The notes: a model not told the origin generated them from the letters alone. DNA of 64,000 nt from Enterococcus sp. 9E7_DIV0242 (GCF_002140975.2 NZ_CP147247.1:2915001-2979000), one strand, 5' to 3'; shown: positions 8,552 to 18,081, counted from the first letter of the stretch. Numbers and translations: made by a program.

Positions 8552-9129
8552 TTTTGTTGATCGATAATTATGATTCTTTTACGTATAATCTAGCGCAATT
8601 GGTCGGAGAGTCTGTCGAACTGATTGTTGTCAGAAACGATGTGTCGGAGCTAATGGATTTAGCAAGCGAAGCGAATGGAATCATCATTTCTCCCGGTCCG
8701 GGCACACCACAGGAGGTCGATTCTGTTCTTCAAGTAATCCGTCGTTTTTACAAAGAAAAACCGATTTTAGGTATTTGCTTGGGGCATCAGGCTATCGGAC
8801 ACGCTTTTGGAGAAACAATCCAACAGGCAGAGCAAATCTATCATGGAAAATCATCGATGGTCAGGCAGAAAAAAGGGCGCTTGTTCAATGGGATCGATGA
8901 GAGCTTTCCGGTTATTCGTTACCATTCGCTAGTGATCGATAGAGACGCAGAGCTGACGGACTTTCATGTCGTTGCGCAATCAGAAGAAGACCAGGAAATC
9001 ATGGCTATTGAACATAACAATTACCCGCTATTTGGCATTCAATTTCATCCCGAATCGATTGGGACAGCTGTGGGAGAAAAAATAATCAAGAACTTTATTC
9101 AATGTTGTGGAGGGAAAATCAATGAATGA
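8548..9129 (+). CDS. trpG: Anthranilate synthase component II (glutamine amidotransferase)
   Basis: This 193-residue class I glutaminase feeds ammonia to TrpE. The catalytic triad is visible: Cys in GICLGHQAIG (near residue 80) and the His-Glu pair in QFHPES near residue 170. The oxyanion motif SPGPGTP is also present. The start overlaps the trpE stop and the end overlaps the trpD ribosome site. In some Firmicutes this subunit also serves 4-amino-4-deoxychorismate synthase (PabA role); that dual use cannot be judged here because no pabB is visible. Confidence 0.96.
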   Translation: MILLIDNYDSFTYNLAQLVGESVELIVVRNDVSELMDLASEANGIIISPGPGTPQEVDSVLQVIRRFYKEKPILGICLGHQAIGHAFGETIQQAEQIYHGKSSMVRQKKGRLFNGIDESFPVIRYHSLVIDRDAELTDFHVVAQSEEDQEIMAIEHNNYPLFGIQFHPESIGTAVGEKIIKNFIQCCGGKINE

Positions 9130-10135
9130 ACTATTTGAAAAAATTTATCAAAAAGAGCATCTGTCTAAAGAAGAGACAAAACAGATTGCCGAAGAAATAT
9201 TTGAAGGTCGTTTGACGGACAGTCAGCTCTCTTCTTTTCTAACAGCGATGAAATGCAAAGGTGAAACGGCGGAGGAAATGGCCGGGATTGCTGAAACGAT
9301 TCAAAGCAAAGCGATGAAAATCAATTGTCAGAGAGAAAATATCATGGACAATTGCGGCACAGGCGGTGATCGCTCCAATAGCTTCAATATCAGCACAACC
9401 GCAGCTTTTGTACTAGCTTCCGGCGAAGTAACAGTGGCCAAGCATGGCAATCGAAGTATTTCTAGCCGTTCAGGTAGTGCAGATATTTTCGAGCATTTAG
9501 GTGTTGAAATGACACTTTCAGCAGAAAAGCTGGAAGTACTGTTGAATGAGGTAGGACTGGCTTTCTTGTTTGCACCACATATGCATCCGAATATGCGTCA
9601 TGTCATGAAGGTGCGCAAAGAGCTGGGAACCCCGACGATTTTGAATTTGATTGGACCTTTAACCAACCCTATCGCGTTAAGCTCGCAGCTGATGGGCACC
9701 TATCGCTTGGACTTACTAGAGGAAACAGCTAAGACTTTAGGCGAGCTTGGGCGAGAACGAGCAGTGGTGGTCAATGGTGGTGGTCATTTGGACGAAGCCT
9801 CATTAACAGGAACGACCCATTACGCATTATTAGAAAACGGTAAAATTAGTAGGGTCAGTATTGAGCCGGAGGAAGTTGGCTTTGAACGGATTTCCTTAGA
9901 GGCAATTCGCGGGGGAAATGCTGAACAAAATACATCGATTTTATATTCAGTATTAAAGAATGAGCAAAGTCCGTATTTGGATACAGTTTTATTTAATGCC
10001 GGTCTTGGTTTTTTCAGTAATGGTAGAACCACTTCTGTTGAAGAAGGTATTTTACTTGCTCGTCAATGTGTAAAAGACGGAGCTGCGATGGATAAGCTGC
10101 AGGAGTTTCTTACTGTACAAAGGGAGGTCGCTTAG
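9122..10135 (+). CDS. trpD: Anthranilate phosphoribosyltransferase
   Basis: TrpD joins anthranilate and PRPP. The 337-residue product contains the PRPP-binding CGTGGD motif (near residues 79-84), KHGNRS, the anthranilate-site segment HPNMRHV, and LGTPTILNLIGPLTNP. Start ATG 9122 has GGAGGG upstream within the end of trpG; an earlier in-frame start at 9107 would include the ribosome site and is less likely. It lies 1 bp before trpC in the compact operon. Nothing unusual was seen. Confidence 0.97.
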   Translation: MNELFEKIYQKEHLSKEETKQIAEEIFEGRLTDSQLSSFLTAMKCKGETAEEMAGIAETIQSKAMKINCQRENIMDNCGTGGDRSNSFNISTTAAFVLASGEVTVAKHGNRSISSRSGSADIFEHLGVEMTLSAEKLEVLLNEVGLAFLFAPHMHPNMRHVMKVRKELGTPTILNLIGPLTNPIALSSQLMGTYRLDLLEETAKTLGELGRERAVVVNGGGHLDEASLTGTTHYALLENGKISRVSIEPEEVGFERISLEAIRGGNAEQNTSILYSVLKNEQSPYLDTVLFNAGLGFFSNGRTTSVEEGILLARQCVKDGAAMDKLQEFLTVQREVA

Positions 10136-10136
10136 T

Positions 10137-10895
10137 ATGGATTTTTTAGAGAAGATATTGTTGAAGAAGGTATCTGAGGTTGAGGCGATGCCGCTCGAGA
10201 ATCTACAACCGTTAAGAAAGACTGACTCTTTTTGTGAACGTGTAAAAAATCAGCCAAGTCGCATACATCTCATTGGGGAAATCAAGCGTGCTTCCCCATC
10301 AAAAGGAACAATCAATTTAGCTGTAGACAGTGTTAAACAAGCAAAAATATATGAAAAAGCGGGCGTCTCAGCTATCTCAGTGCTGACAGACGAACAATTT
10401 TTCAATGGCTCGATTGAAACGCTGAGAGAAGTTGCGGCAGCTGTAGCTATTCCGGTACTGTGCAAGGATTTTATCATTGATGACAAGCAGCTGATCCGAG
10501 CAAGAAATGCCGGTGCAACGATGGTGCTTCTGATAGTAGCAGCTTTGTCAAAGCGGCGCTTAAGTATGTTGTATAAGCAGGCCCAAGAGTTGGGCTTGGA
10601 AGTTTTGATGGAAGTACACGATCAAAAGGAGCAGGAAATAGCAGAGAAGCTGGGCGCTCCGTTGATTGGTGTAAACAATCGGAACCTGAAAACCTTTGAG
10701 GTGTCGCTGGAAACGAGTATTGAGCTAGGGAAGCTGCAAAAAACAGATGCAGTCTATATCAGTGAATCTGGTTTTGAAACCGCAGATCAGGTCGCGCAGG
10801 TTTGTACCAACTATCAAGGGATTTTAGTCGGTGAGACCTTGATGCGAGCAGCCTCACCGTTGGAAAAAGTCAAAGAATTGCAGGTGGCACGATGA
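10137..10895 (+). CDS. trpC: Indole-3-glycerol-phosphate synthase
   Basis: A 252-residue TIM-barrel enzyme that closes the indole ring. Landmarks are EIKRASPSKG (catalytic Lys), the CKDFIID strand, LMEVHD, GVNNRNLKTFEV and ISESGF, plus a C-terminal phosphate site GILVGETLM. It is a stand-alone gene, not fused to trpF as in enteric bacteria. The RBS GGGAGG lies in the end of trpD, and the stop overlaps the trpF start by 4 bp. Confidence 0.97.
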   Translation: MDFLEKILLKKVSEVEAMPLENLQPLRKTDSFCERVKNQPSRIHLIGEIKRASPSKGTINLAVDSVKQAKIYEKAGVSAISVLTDEQFFNGSIETLREVAAAVAIPVLCKDFIIDDKQLIRARNAGATMVLLIVAALSKRRLSMLYKQAQELGLEVLMEVHDQKEQEIAEKLGAPLIGVNNRNLKTFEVSLETSIELGKLQKTDAVYISESGFETADQVAQVCTNYQGILVGETLMRAASPLEKVKELQVAR

Positions 10896-11491
10896 AGGTC
10901 AAAATTTGTGGATTAAAAACGAAGGAAGCTGTAGACACAGCTGTTACGAATGGGGCAGATTTTATCGGTTTTGTGTTTGCGAAGAGTAAACGAAAAATCC
11001 TGCCGGAATTGGTGAGAGAAATTACGGCAGATGTTCCATCGGAAGTGAAAAAAGTCGGCGTGTTTGTCTCCCCATCGTTAGAAGAAGTAGAGCGGATTAT
11101 TGAAATAGCCGGTCTGGATATCGTCCAGATTCATGGAAAGCAATTGGATAAAAAGCCATCTGTTCCACTTATTTCAGCAATTTCAGTTAATGGCGACTTA
11201 TCGGAAACGATCATTTCTGAGTCTACGGCAGATTATGTACTCTTTGATGCACCGCCACAGCAATATGCAGGTGGAAATGGCGAGACGTTTGATTGGGAGC
11301 AGCTGACTAGAGAGAAGCTTGGGGAAAAGAAGGTCTTTATTGCCGGAGGATTGACGATCGAAAATGTGCAACAGGCGAAAGCGGTGTTCGCGCCTTATGC
11401 AGTTGATGTATCCAGTGGCGTGGAAACAAATGGAGAAAAGGATCTTGAAAAAATCAGTGCGTTTTTGAAGAAAGCAAAGGGGGATATTTGA
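10892..11491 (+). CDS. trpF: Phosphoribosylanthranilate isomerase
   Basis: The 199-residue product isomerises phosphoribosylanthranilate to CdRP. It starts [10 protein letters not shown] with the catalytic Cys in KICG (residue 6), has FVSPSLEEV and IQIHG-like (VQIHGKQ) strands, the acidic FDAPP segment and the phosphate loop [14 protein letters not shown]. The length suits the family. It overlaps trpC by 4 bp and trpB by 1 bp, consistent with coupled translation. Confidence 0.95.
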   Translation: MKVKICGLKTKEAVDTAVTNGADFIGFVFAKSKRKILPELVREITADVPSEVKKVGVFVSPSLEEVERIIEIAGLDIVQIHGKQLDKKPSVPLISAISVNGDLSETIISESTADYVLFDAPPQQYAGGNGETFDWEQLTREKLGEKKVFIAGGLTIENVQQAKAVFAPYAVDVSSGVETNGEKDLEKISAFLKKAKGDI

Positions 11492-12687
11492 TGTATAAAC
11501 AACCAACAAAAGAGGGATTCTACGGGAAATACGGCGGTCAATTTGTTCCCGAAACCTTGATGTATGCAATGAAAGAATTGGAAGAAGTATATGAAGCATC
11601 TAAAACGGATGAAGCATTTCAAGAAGAACTAAGTTATTATCTAAAGCAATATGTGGGGCGAGAGAATCCCCTGTATTACGCACAACGCCTGAGTGAGCAA
11701 ATCGGCGGAGCGAAAATTTATTTGAAACGGGAAGATTTAAACCATACAGGAGCGCATAAAATCAACAACACGATCGGCCAAATTTTATTAGCGAAGAAAA
11801 TGGGGAAAACCAAGGTAGTTGCAGAAACAGGTGCCGGGCAGCATGGTGTAGCTACGGCGACAGTCGCTGCATTGTTTGGTATGGAATGTACAGTTTTCAT
11901 GGGGGCGGTCGATGTCGCTCGTCAATCATTGAATGTCTTTCGAATGGAGTTGTTGGGTGCAAAGGTCGAGAGTGTCGAATCTGGCAGTAAGACGTTGAAG
12001 GATGCGGTGAATGAGGCGTTACGCTATTGGGTTGCCAATGTAGAAGATACCCATTATGTGATGGGGTCTGTTTTAGGACCGCATCCATTTCCTGAGATCG
12101 TTCGTGATTATCAGAGTATCATTGGAACGGAAGCCCGCCGACAGTTTTTAGCAGCGGAAGGTGAGTTGCCGGATGCAGTGGTGGCCTGTGTCGGCGGCGG
12201 AAGCAATGCAATGGGTATCTTTTACCCGTTTATCAATGATGACGTTGCATTGATCGGTGTAGAAGCTGCAGGGATGGGATTAGAAACAGGGGCTCATGCG
12301 GCTTCAGTCAATAAAGGGCGGACTGGGATTTTACATGGTGCGATGATGAAACTTTTGCAGGATGAAGCTGGGCAAGTACAGGAAGCTTTTTCCATTTCAG
12401 CTGGGCTTGATTATCCTGGACTTGGTCCGGAACACTGCCATTTAAATGACACAGGTCGAGCGAGTTACGCGTTTGCGACAGATGATGAGGCATTAGAAGC
12501 CTTTCAATTGCTCTGCCGAACAGAAGGAATCATTCCTGCGTTGGAGAGTGCTCATGCAATCAGTCATGCGGTCAAAGTAGCGAAAGAGCTTGGTTCCGAT
12601 AAAAAGATCATTGTCTGTCTGTCAGGGAGAGGCGATAAAGATGTGCAGCAAATCAAAGAACTTTTGGCGAAGGGGGCAGAGGAATGA
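11491..12687 (+). CDS. trpB: Tryptophan synthase beta chain
   Basis: TrpB makes tryptophan from indole and serine with PLP. The 398-residue protein shows [13 protein letters not shown] near the N-terminus, the PLP lysine in HTGAHKINN (near residue 85), the GAGQHG active-site loop, the phosphate-cup GGGSNAMG, and the late CLSGRGDKD segment. ATG 11491 (overlapping the trpF TGA) is preferred to TTG 11488. It is the standard TrpB1 type that pairs with TrpA, encoded directly downstream with a 4-bp overlap. Confidence 0.97.
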   Translation: MYKQPTKEGFYGKYGGQFVPETLMYAMKELEEVYEASKTDEAFQEELSYYLKQYVGRENPLYYAQRLSEQIGGAKIYLKREDLNHTGAHKINNTIGQILLAKKMGKTKVVAETGAGQHGVATATVAALFGMECTVFMGAVDVARQSLNVFRMELLGAKVESVESGSKTLKDAVNEALRYWVANVEDTHYVMGSVLGPHPFPEIVRDYQSIIGTEARRQFLAAEGELPDAVVACVGGGSNAMGIFYPFINDDVALIGVEAAGMGLETGAHAASVNKGRTGILHGAMMKLLQDEAGQVQEAFSISAGLDYPGLGPEHCHLNDTGRASYAFATDDEALEAFQLLCRTEGIIPALESAHAISHAVKVAKELGSDKKIIVCLSGRGDKDVQQIKELLAKGAEE

Positions 12688-13451
12688 AAACATTGGATAA
12701 ACGGTTAAAAGAAAAACAAGAGCAGGGCCAGACAATCATTGTTCCATATATCATGGCAGGTGCACAGGGATTAGAGCATTTAGCAGACGAAATTCATTTA
12801 TTGGAAAAAGCTGGTGCAAGTGCTATCGAACTGGGGATTCCTTTTTCAGATCCGGTTGCCGATGGTCCAGTCATTCAAGCGGCCGGACTTGAGGCGTTGA
12901 ATCGAAAAGTGACTTTAGAGAAAATCATTGCTGTTCTTCAATCCATTGAGACAGAGATACCACTGATTTTTATGAGTTATCTTAACCCGCTATTTTCTTT
13001 TGGTCTGGAACGCTTAGTCACAGAATTAGAAAAGACACCTGTGAAAGGACTGATCATTCCAGATATGCCTTATGAGCACAAAGGATACTTGGAACCACTG
13101 CTGGAACAGACAGATATTTCGTTGATACCGCTAGTAGCATTGACCACGCCGAGAGAACGAATAAAACAACTAGTAGAAGAAGGAGAGGGGTTCATCTATG
13201 CTGTAGCAGTGAATGGTGTGACGGGAACCGGTCGTGATTATCAAGAGGAGCTGGATGAGCACCTGAAATTTATTCAACAAGTAAGCGATAAGCCAGTACT
13301 CGCAGGATTCGGCGTAGCTACTATCGATCATGTCAATCGCTTCAGGAAGAGCTGTGCCGGTGTAGTTGTTGGTAGTAAGATTGTTCAGCTGTTGAAGGAA
13401 GGCGATGGCGAGGCGGTCGCAAGCTTTGTTGAGCAAGCTTCTTCAGTCTAG
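12684..13451 (+). CDS. trpA: Tryptophan synthase alpha chain
   Basis: TrpA cleaves indole-3-glycerol phosphate and channels indole to TrpB. The 255-residue TIM barrel has the catalytic Glu in ELGIPFSDP and Asp in the following ADGPVIQ segment (near residues 48-60), [16 protein letters not shown] and the phosphate site [10 protein letters not shown] with VVVGSKIV. It is the last gene of the operon. A weak terminator follows. Confidence 0.97.
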   Translation: MKTLDKRLKEKQEQGQTIIVPYIMAGAQGLEHLADEIHLLEKAGASAIELGIPFSDPVADGPVIQAAGLEALNRKVTLEKIIAVLQSIETEIPLIFMSYLNPLFSFGLERLVTELEKTPVKGLIIPDMPYEHKGYLEPLLEQTDISLIPLVALTTPRERIKQLVEEGEGFIYAVAVNGVTGTGRDYQEELDEHLKFIQQVSDKPVLAGFGVATIDHVNRFRKSCAGVVVGSKIVQLLKEGDGEAVASFVEQASSV

Positions 13452-13491
13452 AAAAATAGTAGCCACCTGAATAAGACCTATTGTTTACTAT

Positions 13492-13513
13492 CAGCTTGAA
13501 AGCTGTTATTTTT
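13492..13513 (+). terminator. Probable trp operon terminator
   Basis: CAGCTT and AAGCTG (13492-13505) form a short hairpin followed by TTATTTTT. The stem is only 6 bp, so termination may be incomplete. Confidence 0.4.
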
Positions 13514-13575
13514 ACACAGGATAAAATAATTACTGTTCACTGCATAAAAGTCTTTTAATTCTTTCTTTTAGAATG

Positions 13576-13750
13576 TATAATATAACTAGTTGAACAACTG
13601 GATAATGGTTATATGAAACAAGTTAAACCGAATGATGGAGGTTTCTTTTGGAAATCAACATCCTTGGTTTTTCTTTTTTTGTGAAAAGCTGTTAGACATC
13701 TGCATTCATTATCCAGTATTTTGACAAATTTTATGAACAGGGGACTAAAA
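13576..13750 (+). promoter_or_regulatory. Structured leader of unknown type, copy 1
   Basis: After TATAAT (13576-13581), a leader of about 160 nt precedes the first histidine-phosphatase lipoprotein. CTGGATAATG (13598-13607) pairs perfectly with CATTATCCAG (13707-13716). Between them AACCGAATGATG... folds back on ...CATCCTTGGTT and runs into a long T-tract (to 13680), an intrinsic terminator shape. A closely similar element precedes the neighbouring paralogue, with a compensatory change in the outer helix. I do not recognise it as a described riboswitch class. Confidence 0.55.
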
Positions 13751-14587
13751 ATGAACAGAAAGAAATTAGTGATGGGATTGGTGACAGTATTGCTTTTAGC
13801 AGGGTGTACTGGGGGAGCAGACAAAGCAAAAACTGCAGCAGAACGTACGAAAACGGAGAACAATGAGGTAACGATTTATTTTGCCAGACATGGAGAGACG
13901 ATGATGAACGCAGTCGAACGTGCGCAAGGCTGGACGGATGCCCCTCTGACACCGGAGGGCATCAAAGGTGCGGAAGCGCTGGGGAAAGGCTTGAAAGCCG
14001 CGGATATCACGTTTGATAAAGTCTATACCAGCACGAGTGGTCGGACACAAGAGACAGCCGAGCTAATTTTGAAGAATAATGGGCAAAAAGGCATGAATTA
14101 TACGAAGGATAAACGCCTGCGGGAATACAACTTTGGAACATATGAGGGCATGTTGAACAAGGAGATGTTGACAGCGGTGGCTGAAGTTGATGGCGAGAGC
14201 TATGAAACATTTGTAGGTGACTTGCGAAAAAATGGCTATTACCCTAAAGTACTGCATTTGGCAGATGTCCTCTCAGAGCTGGACAAAGAGAAGGTCGAAG
14301 AAGGAACGAACTGGGCAGCAGAAGATAGTCAGACGATTTTGGATCGATTGTTTGCAGCACTAGATGCTATCGTTGCAGAGGCAGAGAAAGAAGGTCAGGA
14401 GAACGTTCTCGTCGTTTCTCATGGGATGAGCATCATCACGATTTTGGGGGAGCTTGACACCGAAGAAGAGTATGAACTGACCAGTATGAAAAATGCCAGT
14501 ATTTCTACTATCACATACAAAGCGGGTGACTATCGAGTGACTTCCGCAAATGATGTCAGCTATGTAGAAAATGGCGGACAGGAATAG
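13751..14587 (+). CDS. Histidine phosphatase family lipoprotein, paralogue 1
   Basis: This 278-residue protein has a lipoprotein signal (LLLAGC, Cys19), a charged linker, and the histidine phosphatase fold with RHGET at residues 46-50, GWTDAPLTPEG, TSTSGRTQETAE, KRLREYNFGTYEGM and the second histidine in VVSHGMS near residue 223. It would act on a phosphorylated substrate outside the membrane; the substrate is unknown. ATG 13751 is chosen over an upstream in-frame start (13721) because the signal peptide begins there. The next gene encodes a close paralogue with the same type of leader, indicating duplication of leader plus gene. Confidence 0.88.
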   Translation: MNRKKLVMGLVTVLLLAGCTGGADKAKTAAERTKTENNEVTIYFARHGETMMNAVERAQGWTDAPLTPEGIKGAEALGKGLKAADITFDKVYTSTSGRTQETAELILKNNGQKGMNYTKDKRLREYNFGTYEGMLNKEMLTAVAEVDGESYETFVGDLRKNGYYPKVLHLADVLSELDKEKVEEGTNWAAEDSQTILDRLFAALDAIVAEAEKEGQENVLVVSHGMSIITILGELDTEEEYELTSMKNASISTITYKAGDYRVTSANDVSYVENGGQE

Positions 14588-14687
14588 CAAAGGTATTTCT
14601 GTTTTGCTCAAGAATCAATTGTTCTTTTTTATAATACAAAAGTAATAAATATTATAGGAAAGGGTTTTCAATTGTTCTTTTTGCTTG

Positions 14688-14858
14688 TATACTATAGCTA
14701 GTTGAATAGTGGATAGTGATTGCTTCAGGCAAGCTAAACCGAATTATGCGGATTCGTTTTGAGAATCGGCATAGTTGGGTTTTTTCTTTTTTTATGGAGG
14801 GGACGACCATTCGAATCACTATCGGCAGTCAACAAATAATATGTAGAGGAGCTTGAAA
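14688..14858 (+). promoter_or_regulatory. Structured leader of unknown type, copy 2
   Basis: TATACT (14688-14693) is followed by a leader related to copy 1: shared TAGTTGAA, TGGATA, and AAACCGAAT blocks. The outer helix is GATAGTGATT (14712-14721) with AATCACTATC (14814-14823). The inner hairpin pairs CCGAATTATGC with GCATAGTTGGG, with GATTC/GAATC inside, ending in a T-tract (to about 14792). Relative to copy 1 an A-T pair in the outer helix has become G-C with both arms changed. Confidence 0.55.
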
Positions 14859-15695
14859 ATGAACATGAAGAAATTAGTGTTAGGGATGGCAGCAGCATTG
14901 TTATTGACTGGTTGTGCGAGGGGCGCAAGCAAGACAGAAAATACTGCGGAGAGTAAAACTCAGGAAAATAGTGAGGTAACGATCTATTTTGCTCGTCATG
15001 GGAAAACGATGCTGAATACTGTGGATCGTTCACAGGGCTGGATCGATGCGCCATTAACGCCAGCTGGTATCGAGGTAGCAGAGTTTCTAGGAAAAGGATT
15101 GAAGAAAGCAGATATCACTTTTGATAAGGTCTATACGAGCAGCAGTGGTCGGACACAAGAGACAGCTGAGCTGATTTTAGAAAATAATGGACAAAAAGAG
15201 ATGGATTATACAAAAGATAAACGTTTGCGTGAGTACAATTTTGGTACGTACGAAGGAATGATGAATGAAGACATGCAAGCGGCCGTTGCCGAAGCGGATG
15301 GAAAAACTTACGAAGAATACATGGAAAACATGCAAAAAGACGGTTTTTACAAATCGATTTTACATTTCGCCGATGTCTTAGCAGAATTGGATAAAGAGAA
15401 TGTTGAAGAAGGTGTTAACTGGGCAGCGGAAGACAGTCAGACAATCGTTGACCGTTTGACAGCAGCATTAGATGATATTGTCGCAGATGCCGAAAAAGAA
15501 GGACATAAAAATGTCTTAGTCGTCTCTCATGGCATGAGCATCATCACGCTATTAGGCGAGCTGGACAGTGAAGCAGAACTACCGCCAACAGGTCTGAAAA
15601 ATGCCAGCATCTCAACCGTTGTCTATAAGGATGGCAAATACAGCGTAGACGCTGTGAACGACATGACTTACGTGGAGAACGGGGAGAAGGAATAA
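14859..15695 (+). CDS. Histidine phosphatase family lipoprotein, paralogue 2
   Basis: This 278-residue protein is a close paralogue of the preceding gene: lipobox LLTGC with Cys19, phosphatase motif RHGKT at residues 46-50 (Lys replaces the usual Glu), GWIDAPLTPAG, TSSSGRTQETAE, KRLREYNFGTYEGM and VVSHGMS. Most conserved positions match the first copy along the whole length. ATG 14859 follows AGAGGA at good spacing; a TTG at 14853 is a less likely start. The changed residue after RHG may alter activity. A strong convergent terminator follows. Confidence 0.88.
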   Translation: MNMKKLVLGMAAALLLTGCARGASKTENTAESKTQENSEVTIYFARHGKTMLNTVDRSQGWIDAPLTPAGIEVAEFLGKGLKKADITFDKVYTSSSGRTQETAELILENNGQKEMDYTKDKRLREYNFGTYEGMMNEDMQAAVAEADGKTYEEYMENMQKDGFYKSILHFADVLAELDKENVEEGVNWAAEDSQTIVDRLTAALDDIVADAEKEGHKNVLVVSHGMSIITLLGELDSEAELPPTGLKNASISTVVYKDGKYSVDAVNDMTYVENGEKE

Positions 15696-15707
15696 AGCAA
15701 TAAGTAA

Positions 15708-15747
15708 AAAAGTTCCGTTCTATTGAAATGTCAGAACGGAACTTTTT
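15708..15747. terminator. Bidirectional terminator
   Basis: AAAAGTTCCGTTCT (15708-15721) pairs with AGAACGGAACTTTTT (15733-15747). It separates the plus-strand lipoprotein gene from the convergent amidase gene. Confidence 0.9.
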
Positions 15748-15756
15748 CTATTGAAA

Positions 15757-16722
15757 TCAAGAAGCAATATACTCTTTAATCCCTTCCAATAACGCGTCAG
15801 CGACTTGTTGTTGATAATAGTTCGTCACGAAGGTAGCTAAATCATAATCATTGTTCATGTAGCCCAGCTCTAAGAGCAGAGCTGGTCGAGTATTCTGACG
15901 CAGCACTTGAAAGTTTCCGACTTCAACGCCACGATTTTCTAAAGGCAATGAATCAGCTAACGATTGATTGATTGTTTCTGCTAATGCTGCATATTTTTCA
16001 TAATAATAGTAGGTCGTTGTTCCGGAAGCATCATTCATGTACTCTGTCGAATCATAATGCAGACTAAAGAAAAAATCCGCTTGATTGCTCATGCTGTCCT
16101 CACAAATATCATCTAGCGTTTCTGTTGTGTCGGTATCTCTGGTAAGAATGACGGTACAGCCAGCCGCTTCGAGTGTGTCTTGAATCACTTGAGCCGTTGC
16201 CAGCGTGATATCTTTTTCATAGTAATAATAGTCATTACTGAGCGCACCAGTGTCTTCTCCGCCATGTCCGGGATTCAACATGACAACTGTCTCCTCTAAG
16301 GAAACGGGGGTAACAGGCTCATCTACGTCTAAAAGTTCACTATATAAACTGGAAATGTAGCCCTCATATTCTCCGTTGACAACCACATGGTACCAATCGT
16401 AGCTTTCATCAATATATTCCACATACTCTCCACGAGTGATCGTTGTTATTTCCGAGCTGTCAGCATCGGGTTGGCTATACAAAGGAATATCTTCCTCGCC
16501 AATCTGAACGACTGTTGTTGACATGGTCTCCTTTTCAGACCTGGTATTTGCTTTGGCAACAGCTAGTGTTGTCTGAGTTGCCTCAGATGCATCAGTCTGG
16601 TCTGTTCTATTGCTGCCAGAGACTGGTAGGCGCAATTCAAAATAATAGAAGCTCGTCCCTATACCTAAAAATAATATGAAAAAGAACAGTAATCGCTGTC
16701 TATTTCGTTTTCTACTCCTCAT
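15757..16722 (-). CDS. N-acetylmuramoyl-L-alanine amidase with SH3 domain
   Basis: This 321-residue protein is anchored by an N-terminal membrane helix (about 10-27) after a very basic start. An SH3b-like domain (about 70-130, IPLYSQPDADSSEITTI) is followed by an Amidase_3 domain (PF01520) with zinc ligands and catalytic residues in NPGHGGED, YYEKD, SLHYDST and LLELGYMNN. It would cut the amide bond between MurNAc and the stem peptide in the cell wall. It is monocistronic and convergent with the phosphatase lipoprotein. It resembles the LytC/CwlC type; a role in daughter-cell separation or wall turnover is an inference. Confidence 0.9.
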   Translation of the reverse strand: MRSRKRNRQRLLFFFILFLGIGTSFYYFELRLPVSGSNRTDQTDASEATQTTLAVAKANTRSEKETMSTTVVQIGEEDIPLYSQPDADSSEITTITRGEYVEYIDESYDWYHVVVNGEYEGYISSLYSELLDVDEPVTPVSLEETVVMLNPGHGGEDTGALSNDYYYYEKDITLATAQVIQDTLEAAGCTVILTRDTDTTETLDDICEDSMSNQADFFFSLHYDSTEYMNDASGTTTYYYYEKYAALAETINQSLADSLPLENRGVEVGNFQVLRQNTRPALLLELGYMNNDYDLATFVTNYYQQQVADALLEGIKEYIAS

Positions 16723-16867
16723 ACTTTTTTCTCCCCGTCATTCGTTATGATGCTCTAAAGATACATAGATAAGCTTAAAAACGACTTAAATAAAAAATAA
16801 ATCTTGGATTTTGGGTTGAAGTTTGAGTGGTGGTTCGTTAAAGTAAAATAAAAAGCAGGTGAAGTGG

Positions 16868-17440
16868 ATGGAAATGATGATCAATTACAGCTTAATATTG
16901 GCAAAAAATCAATACTTAACCACCGAGCGTTTGCGCCTTCGGCCGATAACATTGGCCGATGCTGAGGATATGTTTGATTACGCATCCGATGAGGAAACAG
17001 CAACCTATGTATTTCCTGTTCACTATAGAATCGAGGACACAGAAGCAGCGATTGCATCATACTTTGTCAAGGACCCGCTGGGTAAATACGGAATCGAACT
17101 AAAAGAAAATGGGAAGATGATCGGCTCGATCGATTTACGTGTGGATGAAGTCAATCGAAGTGCTGAAATCGGTTATACATTGAATAAAGCATACTGGGGT
17201 CAAGGAATTGTTGCCGAAGCCGGTCAGGCGTTGCTCCAGTTAGGCTTTGAAAAGCTGAATCTTGTGCGAATATTTGCGAAATACGATAGTGATAACCCGA
17301 ATTCAGGAAAAGTAATGGATAAGCTAGGGATGAAAGAAGAAGGCGTTCTGCCAAATGCCCGTATCAATAAAGGGAAAATCGTAACGGACGTAATCAAAGG
17401 ACTGACAATCAGAGATTGGGAAGAGCTGAACGGACGCTAG
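16868..17440 (+). CDS. GNAT family N-acetyltransferase (RimJ/RimL-like)
   Basis: A 190-residue acetyltransferase of the Acetyltransf_3 type: the opening TERLRLRPITLADAEDMF, the central IGSIDLRV strand, IGYTLNKAYWGQGIVAEA (acetyl-CoA loop) and SGKVMDKLGMKEEG are characteristic. The substrate may be a protein N-terminus or a small amine and is not predictable. Starts at 16859 (GTG), 16868, 16874 and 16877 are possible; 16868 has AGGTGA at the best distance. The next gene follows after 12 bp, so the pair is probably one operon. Confidence 0.85.
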   Translation: MEMMINYSLILAKNQYLTTERLRLRPITLADAEDMFDYASDEETATYVFPVHYRIEDTEAAIASYFVKDPLGKYGIELKENGKMIGSIDLRVDEVNRSAEIGYTLNKAYWGQGIVAEAGQALLQLGFEKLNLVRIFAKYDSDNPNSGKVMDKLGMKEEGVLPNARINKGKIVTDVIKGLTIRDWEELNGR

Positions 17441-17452
17441 GAGGTGGAAGAA

Positions 17453-17869
17453 ATGGAATGGAATGACAAATTTTCCAGAGAGAATCAACCGGAAATCGCA
17501 GATGTCACCGAGTATATCGGTACCAAAGAATGGGACAAACTTTATCATGAGCTAACAGAAGTGATTGGTGCGAAGCCTAAGCTGGAGCACAGTCGCTGTT
17601 CAATTCCCGGGTGGAACATGAAATTTAAGAAAAAGGGAAAGAATTTATGTACGGCTTACCCGCAGGCGGGGCAGGTTCAGGTATTGATCATTGCGAACCA
17701 ACAGTATCAAACAGAAATCGAAGCGGTGATTGCGACCTCTGATGAGCGTATTCAGAAAGCATATGAAAAATATGATTTTTTCAATGGCGGAAAGTGGTTG
17801 ATTTTTGATATCAACGATGAAGAGATATTGGCAGATGCCTTGAAGCTGATCCAATTTCGATTACTATAA
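17453..17869 (+). CDS. DUF3788 family protein
   Basis: A 138-residue soluble protein with the layout of DUF3788: an N-terminal WDKLYHELTEVIGAKP helix, LEHSRCSIPGWNMKFKKKGK, a central strand with QVQVLIIANQQ, and a C-terminal GGKWLIFDINDEEI segment. The function of the family is not established; it is often found beside small acetyltransferases or stress genes. ATG 17453 follows AGGAGGTGG; the in-frame GTG at 17444 lies within that ribosome site. Family assignment is by recognition of the pattern, not by a search. Confidence 0.7.
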   Translation: MEWNDKFSRENQPEIADVTEYIGTKEWDKLYHELTEVIGAKPKLEHSRCSIPGWNMKFKKKGKNLCTAYPQAGQVQVLIIANQQYQTEIEAVIATSDERIQKAYEKYDFFNGGKWLIFDINDEEILADALKLIQFRLL

Positions 17870-18081
17870 GAAGGAACTTGGAAACAAACCGGCATTTTTC
17901 GGCGTTGTTTTCAAGCTTTTTTGTATGCACTAGTTTTAGGGTAGTTATTCCGTTCTGCAGAGAGAAGAACGGGACCTTGGATGGAGAAAGTTGTCGCCTA
18001 TTGTCAGCCTCTGGCACGATGCAGTGTTCACCATTTTCCTATAGAATAAGGAGTATAAAAGGTGAGTTGGAGGGATGACAA

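Noticed and set aside
17878..18078. 66-codon plus-strand frame and an overlapping 68-codon minus-strand frame after the DUF3788 gene
   Set aside because: Neither has a ribosome site or protein-like pattern, and they shadow each other. Nothing else supports a gene.
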